DNA from: JAZFYD01 sp036443405
GTDB lineage: Bacteria > Planctomycetota > PLA2
Direction: 5' to 3'
Assembly (NCBI GenBank): GCA_036443405.1
Contig: JAZFYD010000213.1
Location: forward strand, 1-19,509
Length of the DNA: 19,509 nt
The stretch's first letter is position 1. Each line of letters begins with the position of its first letter. Positions 8,265 through 15,655 of the stretch are shown here, in pieces. The notes under the pieces were generated by a model. That model made no database searches. It worked only from the letters and a program-made list of their open reading frames with translations, and was not told the origin of the DNA. The translations under genes were made by a program, and so were the position numbers.

Positions 8265-9189
8265 TCGGGAGCGGCACGCGCGGACGATAGTCGAGCGCGC
8301 TCAGAAGGCGCGACACGGCGGGGCGGCGGTGATGGATCGGCGCAAACCCCGGCGCGTAGTCCGGCTCGATCTCTTCGATTGTCAGCGCAGGATCCACGAG
8401 GTCGCGCACCAAGACGGCAAGCTCGCCGATGGTGATCGGATCGTCGCGACCGATGTTGAAGAGCCCACGCGGCGAATCGGGATCGGTGAGCCGCCGGTCC
8501 ATGAGCCGCCAGACGTATTCCGCGGCATCCTCGACATCCAGGAACGAACGGGTCTGCTTACCGTCACCGTGCACGAGCAACGGCCCGCCGCGAAGGGCTT
8601 GGCCGAACAGGCTCGGCACCACCGCGCCCTGGCTTTCCTGCTGGTTTTCTCCGACGACGTTGAAGAAGCGGCCGACCAGAACGGGCAGCCCGTACTCCGC
8701 CGCGTAGGAGAACGCGAGCGCCTCACCTGCGGCCTTGCCCGCAGCGTAGGAGAACCGCAGCGTCTCGGGTGATCCGAAACCGACGGCCTGGTCCTCCCGC
8801 AACGGTTGGTTGCCGGCGTTGCCATAGACCTCGGACGAGGATGCGAAGAACACGGGCCGCCGCAGGGCCGCCGCATGGCGCAACACGATCTCGGTTCCCA
8901 AGAGGCTCTGTCGCAGGGTCCCCGTCGGCCGTTCGAGGATCAGCCGGACACCCACCGCCGCCGCGAGATGAAAGACCCGGTCCGCGCGCCGAACGAGCGA
9001 GCCAACCAGCTCGTCGTCGCAGACATCCCCATGCACCAACTCGACCCGTTCCGACTCCGGCAGGTTCTCCCGGCGCCCGGTCGAGAGGTTGTCGAGCACG
9101 ATCACCCGGGCTCCGGACGCCAGCGCGCGCTCACAAAGCGCGGAGCCAATGAGACCGGCGCCGCCGGTGATGAGAGTGGTGCGGGACAT
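8218..9189 (-). CDS. NAD-dependent sugar epimerase/dehydratase (extended SDR)
   Basis: A 323-residue extended short-chain dehydrogenase acting on a nucleotide sugar. The Rossmann motif GGAGLIG is at 9-15, the NAD-ribose Asp at 33 (VLDNLSTGRR), the SSSEVYG strand with the catalytic Ser at about 117-119, and the YxxxK pair at Tyr148 and Lys152. The C-terminal half carries GRFFNVVGENQ and HGDGKQTRSFLDVEDAA, typical of GalE, UDP-glucuronate decarboxylase and dTDP-glucose dehydratase relatives. The exact sugar cannot be told from sequence alone. ATG 9189 puts the Rossmann motif at the normal distance; an ATG at 9267 would add a non-homologous 26-residue leader. It follows the PilZ gene on the same strand after 114 bp, and its 3' end overlaps cutA by 47 bp. 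Confidence 0.88.
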   Translation of the reverse strand: MSRTTLITGGAGLIGSALCERALASGARVIVLDNLSTGRRENLPESERVELVHGDVCDDELVGSLVRRADRVFHLAAAVGVRLILERPTGTLRQSLLGTEIVLRHAAALRRPVFFASSSEVYGNAGNQPLREDQAVGFGSPETLRFSYAAGKAAGEALAFSYAAEYGLPVLVGRFFNVVGENQQESQGAVVPSLFGQALRGGPLLVHGDGKQTRSFLDVEDAAEYVWRLMDRRLTDPDSPRGLFNIGRDDPITIGELAVLVRDLVDPALTIEEIEPDYAPGFAPIHHRRPAVSRLLSALDYRPRVPLPITLRRFLRSRLPVAR

Positions 9190-9303
9190 GGAGAAGGGTC
9201 CGGTTGTATATGCGGGGCGCAGCCGCGGCAATAGGACGCGGTAAAGAGCCGCGGTCTTGCGCGGCATTTCCTCGGCGTTGGCCTCAGGGGCCGGGGCCCG
9301 GGG

Positions 9304-9708
9304 CTAGGGCCAGTAACAACCGATTACGAACGACTTCAGGCGGTCGAGATCGGTGGCGGTCACCGTCAGGAACTCGAGGCCCAGGGAGTACTCGTCGCTC
9401 TCCCCGTCCGACACCCGATCCAACCAGATTGTGCGGCACAACGCGGGCAACGGATCGCCACCGGGTAACCCCAACTTGACTCCGACGATGCGCTTCTGAG
9501 TCAGTAAATCAGCCACCAAGGCCTTGTCGGAGAGCTTCACGCGCAGGAGCAGACCGCCGCCGCTCAGATCCCGTGTGACCCCGGAGTGGACCGTGCCCGT
9601 CTCCGGCGATCCGATCTCGCGCGTGAGAAATTTGTATTCGACCGGAATGCCGGTCGGCAACCGGAAGTGCTGTCGCCGATCCTCGTCGAAACTCGCAGCT
9701 TGACCCAA
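9304..9708 (-). CDS. PilZ-domain cyclic-di-GMP receptor protein
   Basis: A 134-residue single-domain protein. The two c-di-GMP-binding motifs of PilZ are intact: RRxxxR at 11-16 (RRQHFR) and DxSxxG at 47-52 (DLSGGG), followed by the beta-barrel strands (GLLLRVKL, VGVKLGLPG, EYSLGLEFL). It probably works as a free-standing second-messenger adaptor in the cytoplasm, with the effector unknown. The start is a TTG at 9706-9708, chosen because GGAGG lies exactly 8 bases upstream and the conserved RR motif comes 10 residues later; the nearby ATG at 9716 is in another frame. The gene lies downstream of the hairpin array at 9727-9896 on the same strand, so these hairpins may be in its leader RNA. Confidence 0.88.
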   Translation of the reverse strand: MGQAASFDEDRRQHFRLPTGIPVEYKFLTREIGSPETGTVHSGVTRDLSGGGLLLRVKLSDKALVADLLTQKRIVGVKLGLPGGDPLPALCRTIWLDRVSDGESDEYSLGLEFLTVTATDLDRLKSFVIGCYWP

Positions 9709-9716
9709 AATCTCAT

Positions 9717-9721
9717 CCTCC
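9717..9721 (-). promoter_or_regulatory. ribosome-binding site supporting the TTG start of the PilZ gene
   Basis: GGAGG on the minus strand, 8 bases before TTG 9708. It is the only good ribosome site in this stretch and supports the rare start codon. Confidence 0.65.
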
Positions 9722-9726
9722 GAACC

Positions 9727-9896
9727 CCGCCGCCGTCAGGCGCTGGGCTTAGTCTCCTCTCGCTCCAACGCGGTCACGCGTTGGGCCAGAAACATTGCGC
9801 TCCAACGCGGTCACGCGTTGGGCCAGAAACACTGCGCCCCAACACGATTAAGCGCTGGGCAACTAATCGGCTCGCTCCAACGGCGTCAGCCGTTGG
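9727..9896. repeat. array of five 37-38-bp hairpin repeat units
   Basis: Five units, each an 8-bp inverted arm pair around a 4-base loop, with loops at 9735-9738, 9773-9776, 9810-9813, 9847-9850 and 9885-9888, so the period is 37-38 bp. Units 2 and 3 have perfect arms (CCAACGCG/CGCGTTGG). Unit 5 has CCAACGGC/GCCGTTGG, with two base pairs changed on both sides, so pairing is kept. Units 1 and 4 are worn. Four loops read GTCA and one ATTA. Between hairpins lies a similar GGGCCAGAAAC-like spacer. The array fills the gap between the RNase HII-like gene and the PilZ gene, both on the minus strand. It may be a REP-like palindromic repeat, a terminator or mRNA-stabilising cluster, or a leader element. 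Confidence 0.8.
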
Positions 9897-9910
9897 GCCA
9901 GCAACTCGGC

Positions 9911-10780
9911 TCAGCGAAGTCTAACTAGCGTCTCCCGCGCAAATTGCAACTTGCGCAGCAGCGGATCGACGTCGTCGAGAAAACGCCGGCCGTCGGTGTA
10001 ATAGCCGGCCGTCGGACGTAGTCCCTCCATGCGCTGCACGAAGAAGCGGTTGAAGCTCTCCATGAACAGCTCGCGCGTGTATTTGGCCGCCATGGACGCG
10101 AGCGCGACCGCCGGGTCGGCGCTCTCGCCGTGTTTCACGAAACGGATGCGGATCAAACGGCCGCGAACGGTGAGGCGGTAGCTCGACACGTCGCGGCTCT
10201 CGCGCCCGGTCGCAACGGTCGAGGGGCCCAACTCCTGCATCAGCAAACCGGCGTAGTTGTTTCGGCCGCCGTGTTTGTCACAGACGATCTCCACCGGCAC
10301 GTCCGGCCAACGAAGAAGCGCCTCCCGGATCAGCCGCATCGTTTCTTTGAACAGGAGGCCTGCCTTCCCGCCGGGCCCCTCGCAGCCGCGGTTGAACGCA
10401 CGCTCGCAGACCGGGTTGAGCAGCAGCCCGGCAAACCCCTTCGGCGCCGGCCGCGGCACCGCCGATTCGTCGCGCACCTCGCCGTACCACTCGTACTGAT
10501 CGCGCGGATCCTCGCGGATCGAATGGCGGGCCAGCAACTCGGTCAGCGTGAGCGGCGTCCCAGCATCGAGATACGGCCCGAGCGCGCCTGCGAGAGCGTC
10601 CCGTTTGCCTTGGCGAAATACGACCTTGGAGTCCGCAATCGCCGCGTTTTTCGGGGGGCGACACGTCCAGACGGCGGCCGCCACCACGAGAGGTCCCAGA
10701 AGCGGGCCGTACCCGGCTTCATCGGTGCCGATGTGCAAGACCGTGGGACTTTTGGCGCCCACGGGCGCGGACCTCTTCAT
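9911..10780 (-). CDS. RNase HII-like protein with GYG in place of GRG
   Basis: A 289-residue protein with the RNase H-like fold of type 2 enzymes, which cut RNA strands in RNA/DNA hybrids. The start GTDEAGYGPLLGPLVVAAAVW matches the HII motif DEAGRGPLAGPVVAAAV; D50-S-K matches the DSK element; then come IVCDK (D168) and GESADPAVALASMAAKY (D222, then AAK233), so the four carboxylates D20, E21, D168 and D222 of the active site appear to be kept. The Arg of the GRG motif is Tyr24. The protein is longer than typical HII (about 200 residues) with an inserted segment at about 85-150. ATG 10780 has no clear ribosome site and lies 22 bp after the tRNA. It could be an HII paralog with altered substrate preference; cleavage activity is not certain. 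Confidence 0.7.
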   Translation of the reverse strand: MKRSAPVGAKSPTVLHIGTDEAGYGPLLGPLVVAAAVWTCRPPKNAAIADSKVVFRQGKRDALAGALGPYLDAGTPLTLTELLARHSIREDPRDQYEWYGEVRDESAVPRPAPKGFAGLLLNPVCERAFNRGCEGPGGKAGLLFKETMRLIREALLRWPDVPVEIVCDKHGGRNNYAGLLMQELGPSTVATGRESRDVSSYRLTVRGRLIRIRFVKHGESADPAVALASMAAKYTRELFMESFNRFFVQRMEGLRPTAGYYTDGRRFLDDVDPLLRKLQFARETLVRLR

Positions 10781-10802
10781 GCCGTTTGGGAGTGGAGAGA
10801 AA

Positions 10803-10875
10803 AGCCCCGAGTCGGACTTGAACCGACAACCTCAGCTTTACGAAAGCTGCGCTCTACCAATTGAGCTATCAGGGC
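10803..10875 (-). tRNA. tRNA-Thr (anticodon CGU)
   Basis: The minus strand folds as a complete cloverleaf of 73 bases: acceptor GCCCTGA/TCGGGGC with one G-U pair, D arm GCTC/GAGC around AATTGGTA, anticodon stem CAGCT/AGCTG around TTCGTAA (anticodon CGT, reading ACG), five-base variable loop AGGTT, and T arm GTCGG/CCGAC around TTCAAGT. The discriminator is T. The 3' CCA is not encoded (TTTCTC follows), so a CCA-adding enzyme is required. The gene lies 22 bp upstream of the RNase HII-like gene on the same strand, so both may be on one transcript. Confidence 0.95.
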
Positions 10876-11017
10876 GTGAAGAGGCAAGCCTATGAAACGC
10901 AACCCCCATCGGAATCCGTCCACAACCGCGTGATTCCGCGTGGGCGCGTGATGCCTTTTGGGGATCGGCACGGCAGGCCCCCGTTCCGGAGCCATTCGGC
11001 TACGCTCTTATTTAGTC

Positions 11018-13885
11018 GTGCCTCAAAGACAGTCAAGAGAATCCGACGTCCCGATCGCACCGCTTCACCAAGCGTGCCCGCGATGCAGCGTCGAATTGGC
11101 GCAAGACTACAAGTTCTGTCCCCGATGCGCGTACCGGCTGCGCCCCGATCTTTTCGAGCGACGCCCTCCCGAACCCAAGGCCCCCCTGAGCCAAGGGACG
11201 CGCCTCATCGCGGTGGGCGGATACCTCGCGTTCGCCAGCCTCTTGCTGTTGGTGATCCTGGCGACGCTGCGGCTGTTCATTGAGGAGCCGAACCCGGCGG
11301 GAGCCGTCGTCCACCGCGTGGTGGTCGGTGAGGTCCGAGACCGCGACGTCCTCCCGGTATCGAGCCGCGATCTTCAGGAATTTCAACGCGGTGAGGCCAT
11401 CTGGGGCCTCTACCGCGAGGCGGATTTCGAGAGAACCGGCGTTTTCGAGGATCCGCTGCGGTATCCGGAGATCGATTCGGATTACGCGCTCGGCCGTTAC
11501 GAGGTGACGAACGACCAGTATCTGTCGTTTCTCTTGGCCGTCGCGGAACGAAGCGATGGCCTCGCGGACAACCGCATTCCGTCCCACTGGACACGCTTGT
11601 CGGGCAGCGAGTCGTTCGCGGTGAGCCGAGTCTACGTGCGTGGCACGGGTGATTTGCCCGTCGTCAACGTGTCCGTGCTGGACGCCCTGGAATATGCCAA
11701 CTGGTTCTGGGAGGAACGCTTGCACTCCGACCCGGATCGGATCGCAGACCTCCCCACCGCCAACGAGTTCGTGCGGGCCGGCCGCGGCGACAAGATCGAG
11801 CACAACTTCCCCTGGGGTCCGGCGTTTGGCGCCGACGTCAACGTCAACTGGACGCGCCGCCGGGCCGTGGCCGTCAACAGCGTCGAGGCGGGCAAGTACC
11901 GCGGCGTCTTCGCGTTGGTCGGCAACGCCGCCGAGTGGGTGCACGGCCCCGGCACGCGCATGCGTGTCGCGGGCGGTTCGTTCGATCTGCGAACCGAACT
12001 CTACAGACGCTACATCTCCGACATCGCCTCTCCGATCCAGCGGCCCTGGCCGGACGCGACACCATTTCAGGCGACGACGTTCGACTGGCGCTCCCCCGCC
12101 GGCCAAAAGGACGTCGGGTTCCGCCTCGCGGTGCGCCCCGCCGCGCATCGACCGACCATGGTCGCGGTCCCGGCCGGCAGGGTTCGATACCGCCGGCCCG
12201 ATGAGCGACGGACACCTCCGACGACGCCGGACACCCGGGATCCGACCGTTTGGGACGAGTCCGCGGCCGAATCCGACGACGAATTCCTCCCGAGTGTGAA
12301 CCTGTCGCTTCCGATCCCGGCGGTATGGGAAATCGGCTTGGCGTTCGAACGCGAGCCGGATCCGGACCAACCGCGCCGGGTTCACGTGGCTGGCGTCAAA
12401 CTCGATCGCGGCGAGGGCGTGCGCGCCGAATTCACGCGGGTGTGGGGCGACGACGGCACGGATGGAACCGAGGGTCTGGAAGACCCGCTCGAGATCGAGG
12501 CACGCGAATTCCGGCTCGGCGGTCAGAGCGCCCGGTTGCGTCGGTGGACCGGCCAGATCGACGGTGTCAGCTTCGTGCGATTGGTCGTCGAAGCTCACAT
12601 GGGCCAGCGGTACCGCCTGAGCTTCAACCGGCCGAGCGCATCGGAGTCCGGCCAGGAACTCGACGCGGAATTCGAGTCCATACTGGCGGGCGCGCGTTTC
12701 CAGATACGTGAGGTGTGGGATCCGGCGGGGGATTTCCTGCTCCGCGTCCCGTCGGATCCGTCCTGGGAGCTGGAAGCCTGGGCGGGGGGCGACTCGAACG
12801 GCGGCGACGAAAACGGCCGCAGCCTGCGCGCACGTGCGATTCGCGAAGGTAAGGCGTCGGTTTCGGTCTATCGCGTTCGATGGTCGGGCACCGGTGTGTT
12901 CCCGCGCGAGTTCCCGGGTGTCGCGAAGGTCGAGCCGCTTCTGGGCGCCTCGGACGGCATCTTGGAGGAACCCGCGGAGTTCAACGGTCTCGGCGCGGTC
13001 CGGCGATCCTTCCAAAAAGACGAGTCCGTGTCGGCGTTCTTGTTCCCGCGGCGCCTGATCGACGGAGATTGGGTCTACGCGTTTGTCGTGCGGCGGATCG
13101 TCGTGGAGCCGGAGGTCGAAGCGCAACTGAGGCGGATCGCCTCTTCGTTTCGTTTCCTCCACGAGCAGCCGGTGCCGCTGCCGAGCGGTGAGGAACAGGT
13201 CGAGGCCGGGTTCTCGATCAGCCGCGCGCCGATCACCAACCGACAGTACCTGGCGTTCCTGGTGGATTACGCCATGGATCACGAGTTCGCGGAGGTGGCC
13301 GCGCTGAGGCCGGTGTCGTTCTGGCGAGAAAACGAGCGCGGCCGGACCTTCCGGGGCCCGTGGGGCGACCCTGCCAAGATGCCGTTTGTGTTTTGGCCGG
13401 GCGAGGAGAATGAACCCGTCCTCTTGGGCGGCTATCCGGACCACGCGTTTGGAACACCGACGGACACCGCGCTGCGGCAGGCGAAAGCGTACGCCGCGTG
13501 GCTCGGTGCGCAGGACCCGGGGCACACCTACCGCCTGCCGACCTTTGCGGAGTATCTGCGAACCGGTCGCGGGGACGCGATCCACCGTTTTCCGTGGGGC
13601 GATGACCCCGACGATCCTGACCTCGTGTGCCGCGGGGAGTGGTATGACGCGGACGAACTCCGGCCGACTTTCCTGCCTGGGCGCCTGGGCAGCCAGGCCA
13701 GGACCATCACCGGGCTATGCGGCAACGTGCTCGAGTTCGTCGTGCTTGACGGCAATCCCGTCCTGGCCGGCGGCTGGCACGACCTGACGCCCGATTACTG
13801 CACCCTCGACTCCATCATCGACCCGTCGTGGTGGCCCGACGCCGACGAACCCCGCGGCTTTCGCGTCGTAAAGGCGGCGAAATGA
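11018..13885 (+). CDS. membrane-anchored twin FGE-sulfatase-domain protein with N-terminal zinc ribbon
   Basis: A protein of about 955 residues. Order: cytoplasmic zinc ribbon (C20, C23, C34, C37), one transmembrane helix (about 62-86), FGE-like domain 1 (about 135-374: RYEVTNDQYLSFL, LPTANEFVRAGRGD, VGNAAEWV, VAGGSF, VGFRLAV), two probable Mog1/PsbP-like alpha/beta domains (about 427-562 and 573-714, both ending in a 'SxL/I-A-x-x-x-F' helix-strand), and FGE-like domain 2 (about 730-953: APITNRQYLAFL, YRLPTFAEYLRTGRGD, CGNVLEF, LAGGW, GFRV). True formylglycine-generating enzyme needs a Cys pair after the GGS motif. Domain 1 has none there, and domain 2 keeps only C928 (DYC), so both are probably binding rather than catalytic. 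The start is unsure: GTG 11018 is preferred, but the frame is open from TTG 10958. The TGA overlaps the next ATG. Confidence 0.85.
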   Translation: MPQRQSRESDVPIAPLHQACPRCSVELAQDYKFCPRCAYRLRPDLFERRPPEPKAPLSQGTRLIAVGGYLAFASLLLLVILATLRLFIEEPNPAGAVVHRVVVGEVRDRDVLPVSSRDLQEFQRGEAIWGLYREADFERTGVFEDPLRYPEIDSDYALGRYEVTNDQYLSFLLAVAERSDGLADNRIPSHWTRLSGSESFAVSRVYVRGTGDLPVVNVSVLDALEYANWFWEERLHSDPDRIADLPTANEFVRAGRGDKIEHNFPWGPAFGADVNVNWTRRRAVAVNSVEAGKYRGVFALVGNAAEWVHGPGTRMRVAGGSFDLRTELYRRYISDIASPIQRPWPDATPFQATTFDWRSPAGQKDVGFRLAVRPAAHRPTMVAVPAGRVRYRRPDERRTPPTTPDTRDPTVWDESAAESDDEFLPSVNLSLPIPAVWEIGLAFEREPDPDQPRRVHVAGVKLDRGEGVRAEFTRVWGDDGTDGTEGLEDPLEIEAREFRLGGQSARLRRWTGQIDGVSFVRLVVEAHMGQRYRLSFNRPSASESGQELDAEFESILAGARFQIREVWDPAGDFLLRVPSDPSWELEAWAGGDSNGGDENGRSLRARAIREGKASVSVYRVRWSGTGVFPREFPGVAKVEPLLGASDGILEEPAEFNGLGAVRRSFQKDESVSAFLFPRRLIDGDWVYAFVVRRIVVEPEVEAQLRRIASSFRFLHEQPVPLPSGEEQVEAGFSISRAPITNRQYLAFLVDYAMDHEFAEVAALRPVSFWRENERGRTFRGPWGDPAKMPFVFWPGEENEPVLLGGYPDHAFGTPTDTALRQAKAYAAWLGAQDPGHTYRLPTFAEYLRTGRGDAIHRFPWGDDPDDPDLVCRGEWYDADELRPTFLPGRLGSQARTITGLCGNVLEFVVLDGNPVLAGGWHDLTPDYCTLDSIIDPSWWPDADEPRGFRVVKAAK

Positions 13886-14526
13886 AGATCGCCGCGCTCG
13901 CGCTGCTCCTGAGCGCGGCCCTGCTCGCGACCGGTGGGCTGGCACTGCTCGGCACCCGCGAGCGGACCCCCGAGGTTTGGACGGAGGATCCCCAGGCTTC
14001 GGAGCCGGAAACCGCCGCGCCGGACGCGGTCAAAACCGCCCGTGAGTCCGCAGAGCCCGGACTGCGGCCGTATCGGACCACCGCCACCCTCACCGAGGAT
14101 CTTCGTGACGTGGTCGCGCTGCCGAACGCCGATGTCGACACCGTTTGGCGAACTGTCTCGGCCGCGCTGAAGCCCAGGGCCGTCTGGACGCTCGAGCGCA
14201 TCGTGCCCCAGGAGGCCACTCCGCGCGTGCGCGCGCTCCTTCTGTTGGCGGCGGGCGTTCACGCCCCGGACACGCCGGAGGTGATCGCGGCGCTCAGGGA
14301 TCGCGAGCCGGTTGTGCGCGGCGCGGCGGCCTTGACGATCGGCTTTCACCCACGCGGGGCGACCCGGGTGCCTGTCACGGGGAACCTCGCGCTGCGTATT
14401 GGGCGAAAGCCTGCAAAGGCGGCCGAAACGGCGCTGCGCGCGCAACTCGCGGCGGAAACGGACGCCGGCGTGAAGACCACCATCGAGTTGGTGCTGCGCG
14501 CAGCGGACAGTCCTTCGGAACGCTAG
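13882..14526 (+). CDS. small exported or membrane-anchored HEAT-like protein
   Basis: A 214-residue protein. Residues 1-24 are hydrophobic (MKIAALALLLSAALLATGGLALLG), a signal peptide or anchor. A Pro/Glu/Ala-rich linker reaches about 60. The rest is alpha-helical, with TPRVRALLLLAAGVHAPDTPEVIAALRDREPVVRGAAALTIGF resembling two HEAT-type helix pairs, including the typical 'DxEPxVRxAAAxxIG' turn. It lacks the Trp-rich tail of the other two HEAT-like proteins here. ATG 13882 overlaps the stop of the twin-FGE gene (ATGA), with a partial AAAGGCGG site upstream, so the pair is co-translated. A role as an envelope partner of the FGE protein is a guess from this coupling. Confidence 0.78.
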   Translation: MKIAALALLLSAALLATGGLALLGTRERTPEVWTEDPQASEPETAAPDAVKTARESAEPGLRPYRTTATLTEDLRDVVALPNADVDTVWRTVSAALKPRAVWTLERIVPQEATPRVRALLLLAAGVHAPDTPEVIAALRDREPVVRGAAALTIGFHPRGATRVPVTGNLALRIGRKPAKAAETALRAQLAAETDAGVKTTIELVLRAADSPSER

Positions 14527-14599
14527 TCGGTTCGGGAGTGAGGCCTGCGCGCGCGAACGCGGCGCGGATGAACAGCCCCGGCCCAGATGAACGGTTCGG

Positions 14600-14797
14600 T
14601 CAGACTCGCGTCCGACCCTTGATGCTCAACCGCCCGGGAGCGCGCTTGGTCGTCTTTTCGTCCGCGATGTTCTTCTTGGCGATGATGCGGTCCAAGCGTT
14701 TCTCCCAGACCACCTGTATGCAATCCTTGGCATACGGACAGTTGGGTGTCATGCAGACGAATTCCTCGAGGCCGAAGCAGTCTTTTTTCTTGCCCAT
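14600..14797 (-). CDS. small four-cysteine protein of unknown function
   Basis: A 65-residue protein that I cannot assign. The N-terminus is MGKKKDCFGLEEFVC, and the four cysteines are C7, C15, C20 and C26 (spacing C-x7-C-x4-C-x5-C), with a CPYAKDC segment, enough to bind zinc or an iron-sulfur cluster. The C-terminal half is basic and helical (WEKRLDRIIAKKN, then TTKRAPGRLSIKGRTRV), which could bind nucleic acid. No signal peptide, so cytoplasmic. Codon use (third-position G/C) looks like that of neighbouring real genes. A weak GGAAACGG site precedes the ATG. It converges on the HEAT-like gene at 13882-14526, with 73 bp between them. Confidence 0.65.
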   Translation of the reverse strand: MGKKKDCFGLEEFVCMTPNCPYAKDCIQVVWEKRLDRIIAKKNIADEKTTKRAPGRLSIKGRTRV

Positions 14798-14846
14798 GAA
14801 CCGTTTCCGGAGACTCGGAGTCTACCATTTCTCGTGGTGATACCCC

Positions 14847-15128
14847 TTAGGGGTACAAGCAATAGGTGTCTGGGATCGGTTCGGTAGCCACCGGACTTGA
14901 GGCCGTGACGGCGAGTTCGTAACCCTTTGCAACGAAAGAGATTACGCCGCCGAAGCTGGCCCGAATCCGACAGACCCGTAGCGCGCCACCCAAATCGGCG
15001 CCGCCGATCGAAAGGTCGTATGGCCTCCGTTTCCACTCGGCGGCGCACCCCGTTCCCCCTGTCGACTTCCAGGCGGACACCTGGGCGCCGTCGGGCAAAG
15101 TACCGAATCGCAACTCGAAATCACGCAC
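14847..15128 (-). CDS. possible hypothetical protein or gene fragment
   Basis: A 93-codon frame from GTG 15128 to TAA. The sequence (VSAWKSTGGTGCAAEWKRRPYDLSIGG and later SFGGVISFVAKGYELAV) looks protein-like and beta-rich, with four cysteines if DTYC and VCRI are counted with GCAAEW, but it has no signal peptide and no ribosome site. The frame stays open upstream of the GTG across the start of the coiled-coil gene on the other strand without an ATG. It may be a real short gene, a remnant of a longer exported protein, or chance in GC-rich DNA. It would be followed 49 bp later by the four-cysteine gene on the same strand. Confidence 0.35.
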   Translation of the reverse strand: MRDFELRFGTLPDGAQVSAWKSTGGTGCAAEWKRRPYDLSIGGADLGGALRVCRIRASFGGVISFVAKGYELAVTASSPVATEPIPDTYCLYP

Positions 15129-15155
15129 CGATTGAATCGCGGTAGTCTGTGGATC

Positions 15156-15161
15156 GGAGAG
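15156..15161 (+). promoter_or_regulatory. ribosome-binding site fixing the start at 15170
   Basis: GGAGAG, 8 bases before ATG 15170. An earlier in-frame TTG/ATG-like start at 15149 would place this site inside the coding region, so 15170 is preferred. Confidence 0.55.
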
Positions 15162-15169
15162 CCATTTAC

Positions 15170-15655
15170 ATGTCGAAGATGTCTGAGAGGGTGCGTCGGT
15201 TGGTGGGTTTGGAAAACCTGCTTCTCAAAGCCCGAAGGCGCCAACACGAGTGCGAGCGAGAGGGTGGCCCGGGCGCCGGCGAGCGTGCGGCGCAGTACGC
15301 CCTGGTCGTTTCGCGGATCAATGAGGAGATCCACTCCGTCGACCGCTCGGACCTGGAGGAGTACCTCTCCCACGTCGAGACCAGCCTCGTGCCGCGCATT
15401 TCGCGCCGTGTCGAGGACGCCAAGGACGAGATGATGCAGGCCGCCGCGCAGGTCGTGGACGGCCGACACCACCTCCAGGAACTCCGCACGGAGTACACGG
15501 ACGCCCTGGAACGCATCCGCACACTGCGCGAACGGCTTGGACGCGATCCGTTCAAACCGCTGGATGTGCGCTGGGGCCTCGGCACCCCGCCTCCCAACTC
15601 CGATCGCCGAACTCGCGACGCCCACAGCCTTGTGAAGGATCACCTCAAATCATGA
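15170..15655 (+). CDS. coiled-coil protein of unknown function
   Basis: A 161-residue soluble protein rich in Arg, Glu and Leu. Two long helical stretches with heptad-like spacing are visible, about 4-60 (RVRRLVGLENLLLKARRRQHECERE, then YALVVSRINEEIHSV) and 66-125 (LEEYLSHVETSLV, DAKDEMMQAAAQVVDGRHHLQELRTEYTDALERIRTLRERLG), which suggests a coiled coil or helical hairpin. The C-terminus is a short Pro/Gly and charged tail. No signal peptide or catalytic motif. Its TGA overlaps the ATG of the pentapeptide-repeat gene, so the two proteins are made together and may act together. The family is not recognised. Confidence 0.72.
   Translation: MSKMSERVRRLVGLENLLLKARRRQHECEREGGPGAGERAAQYALVVSRINEEIHSVDRSDLEEYLSHVETSLVPRISRRVEDAKDEMMQAAAQVVDGRHHLQELRTEYTDALERIRTLRERLGRDPFKPLDVRWGLGTPPPNSDRRTRDAHSLVKDHLKS

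Noticed and set aside
9727..9896. CRISPR array
   Set aside because: The 37-38-bp period is suggestive, but the whole unit including the spacer is repeated, so there are no unique spacers, and no cas genes are near.
11033..13585. 850-codon open frame on the minus strand opposite the twin-FGE gene
   Set aside because: It runs antisense to a gene with clear domains and has a composition typical of a shadow in GC-rich DNA (many His, Arg and Asp, no motifs).
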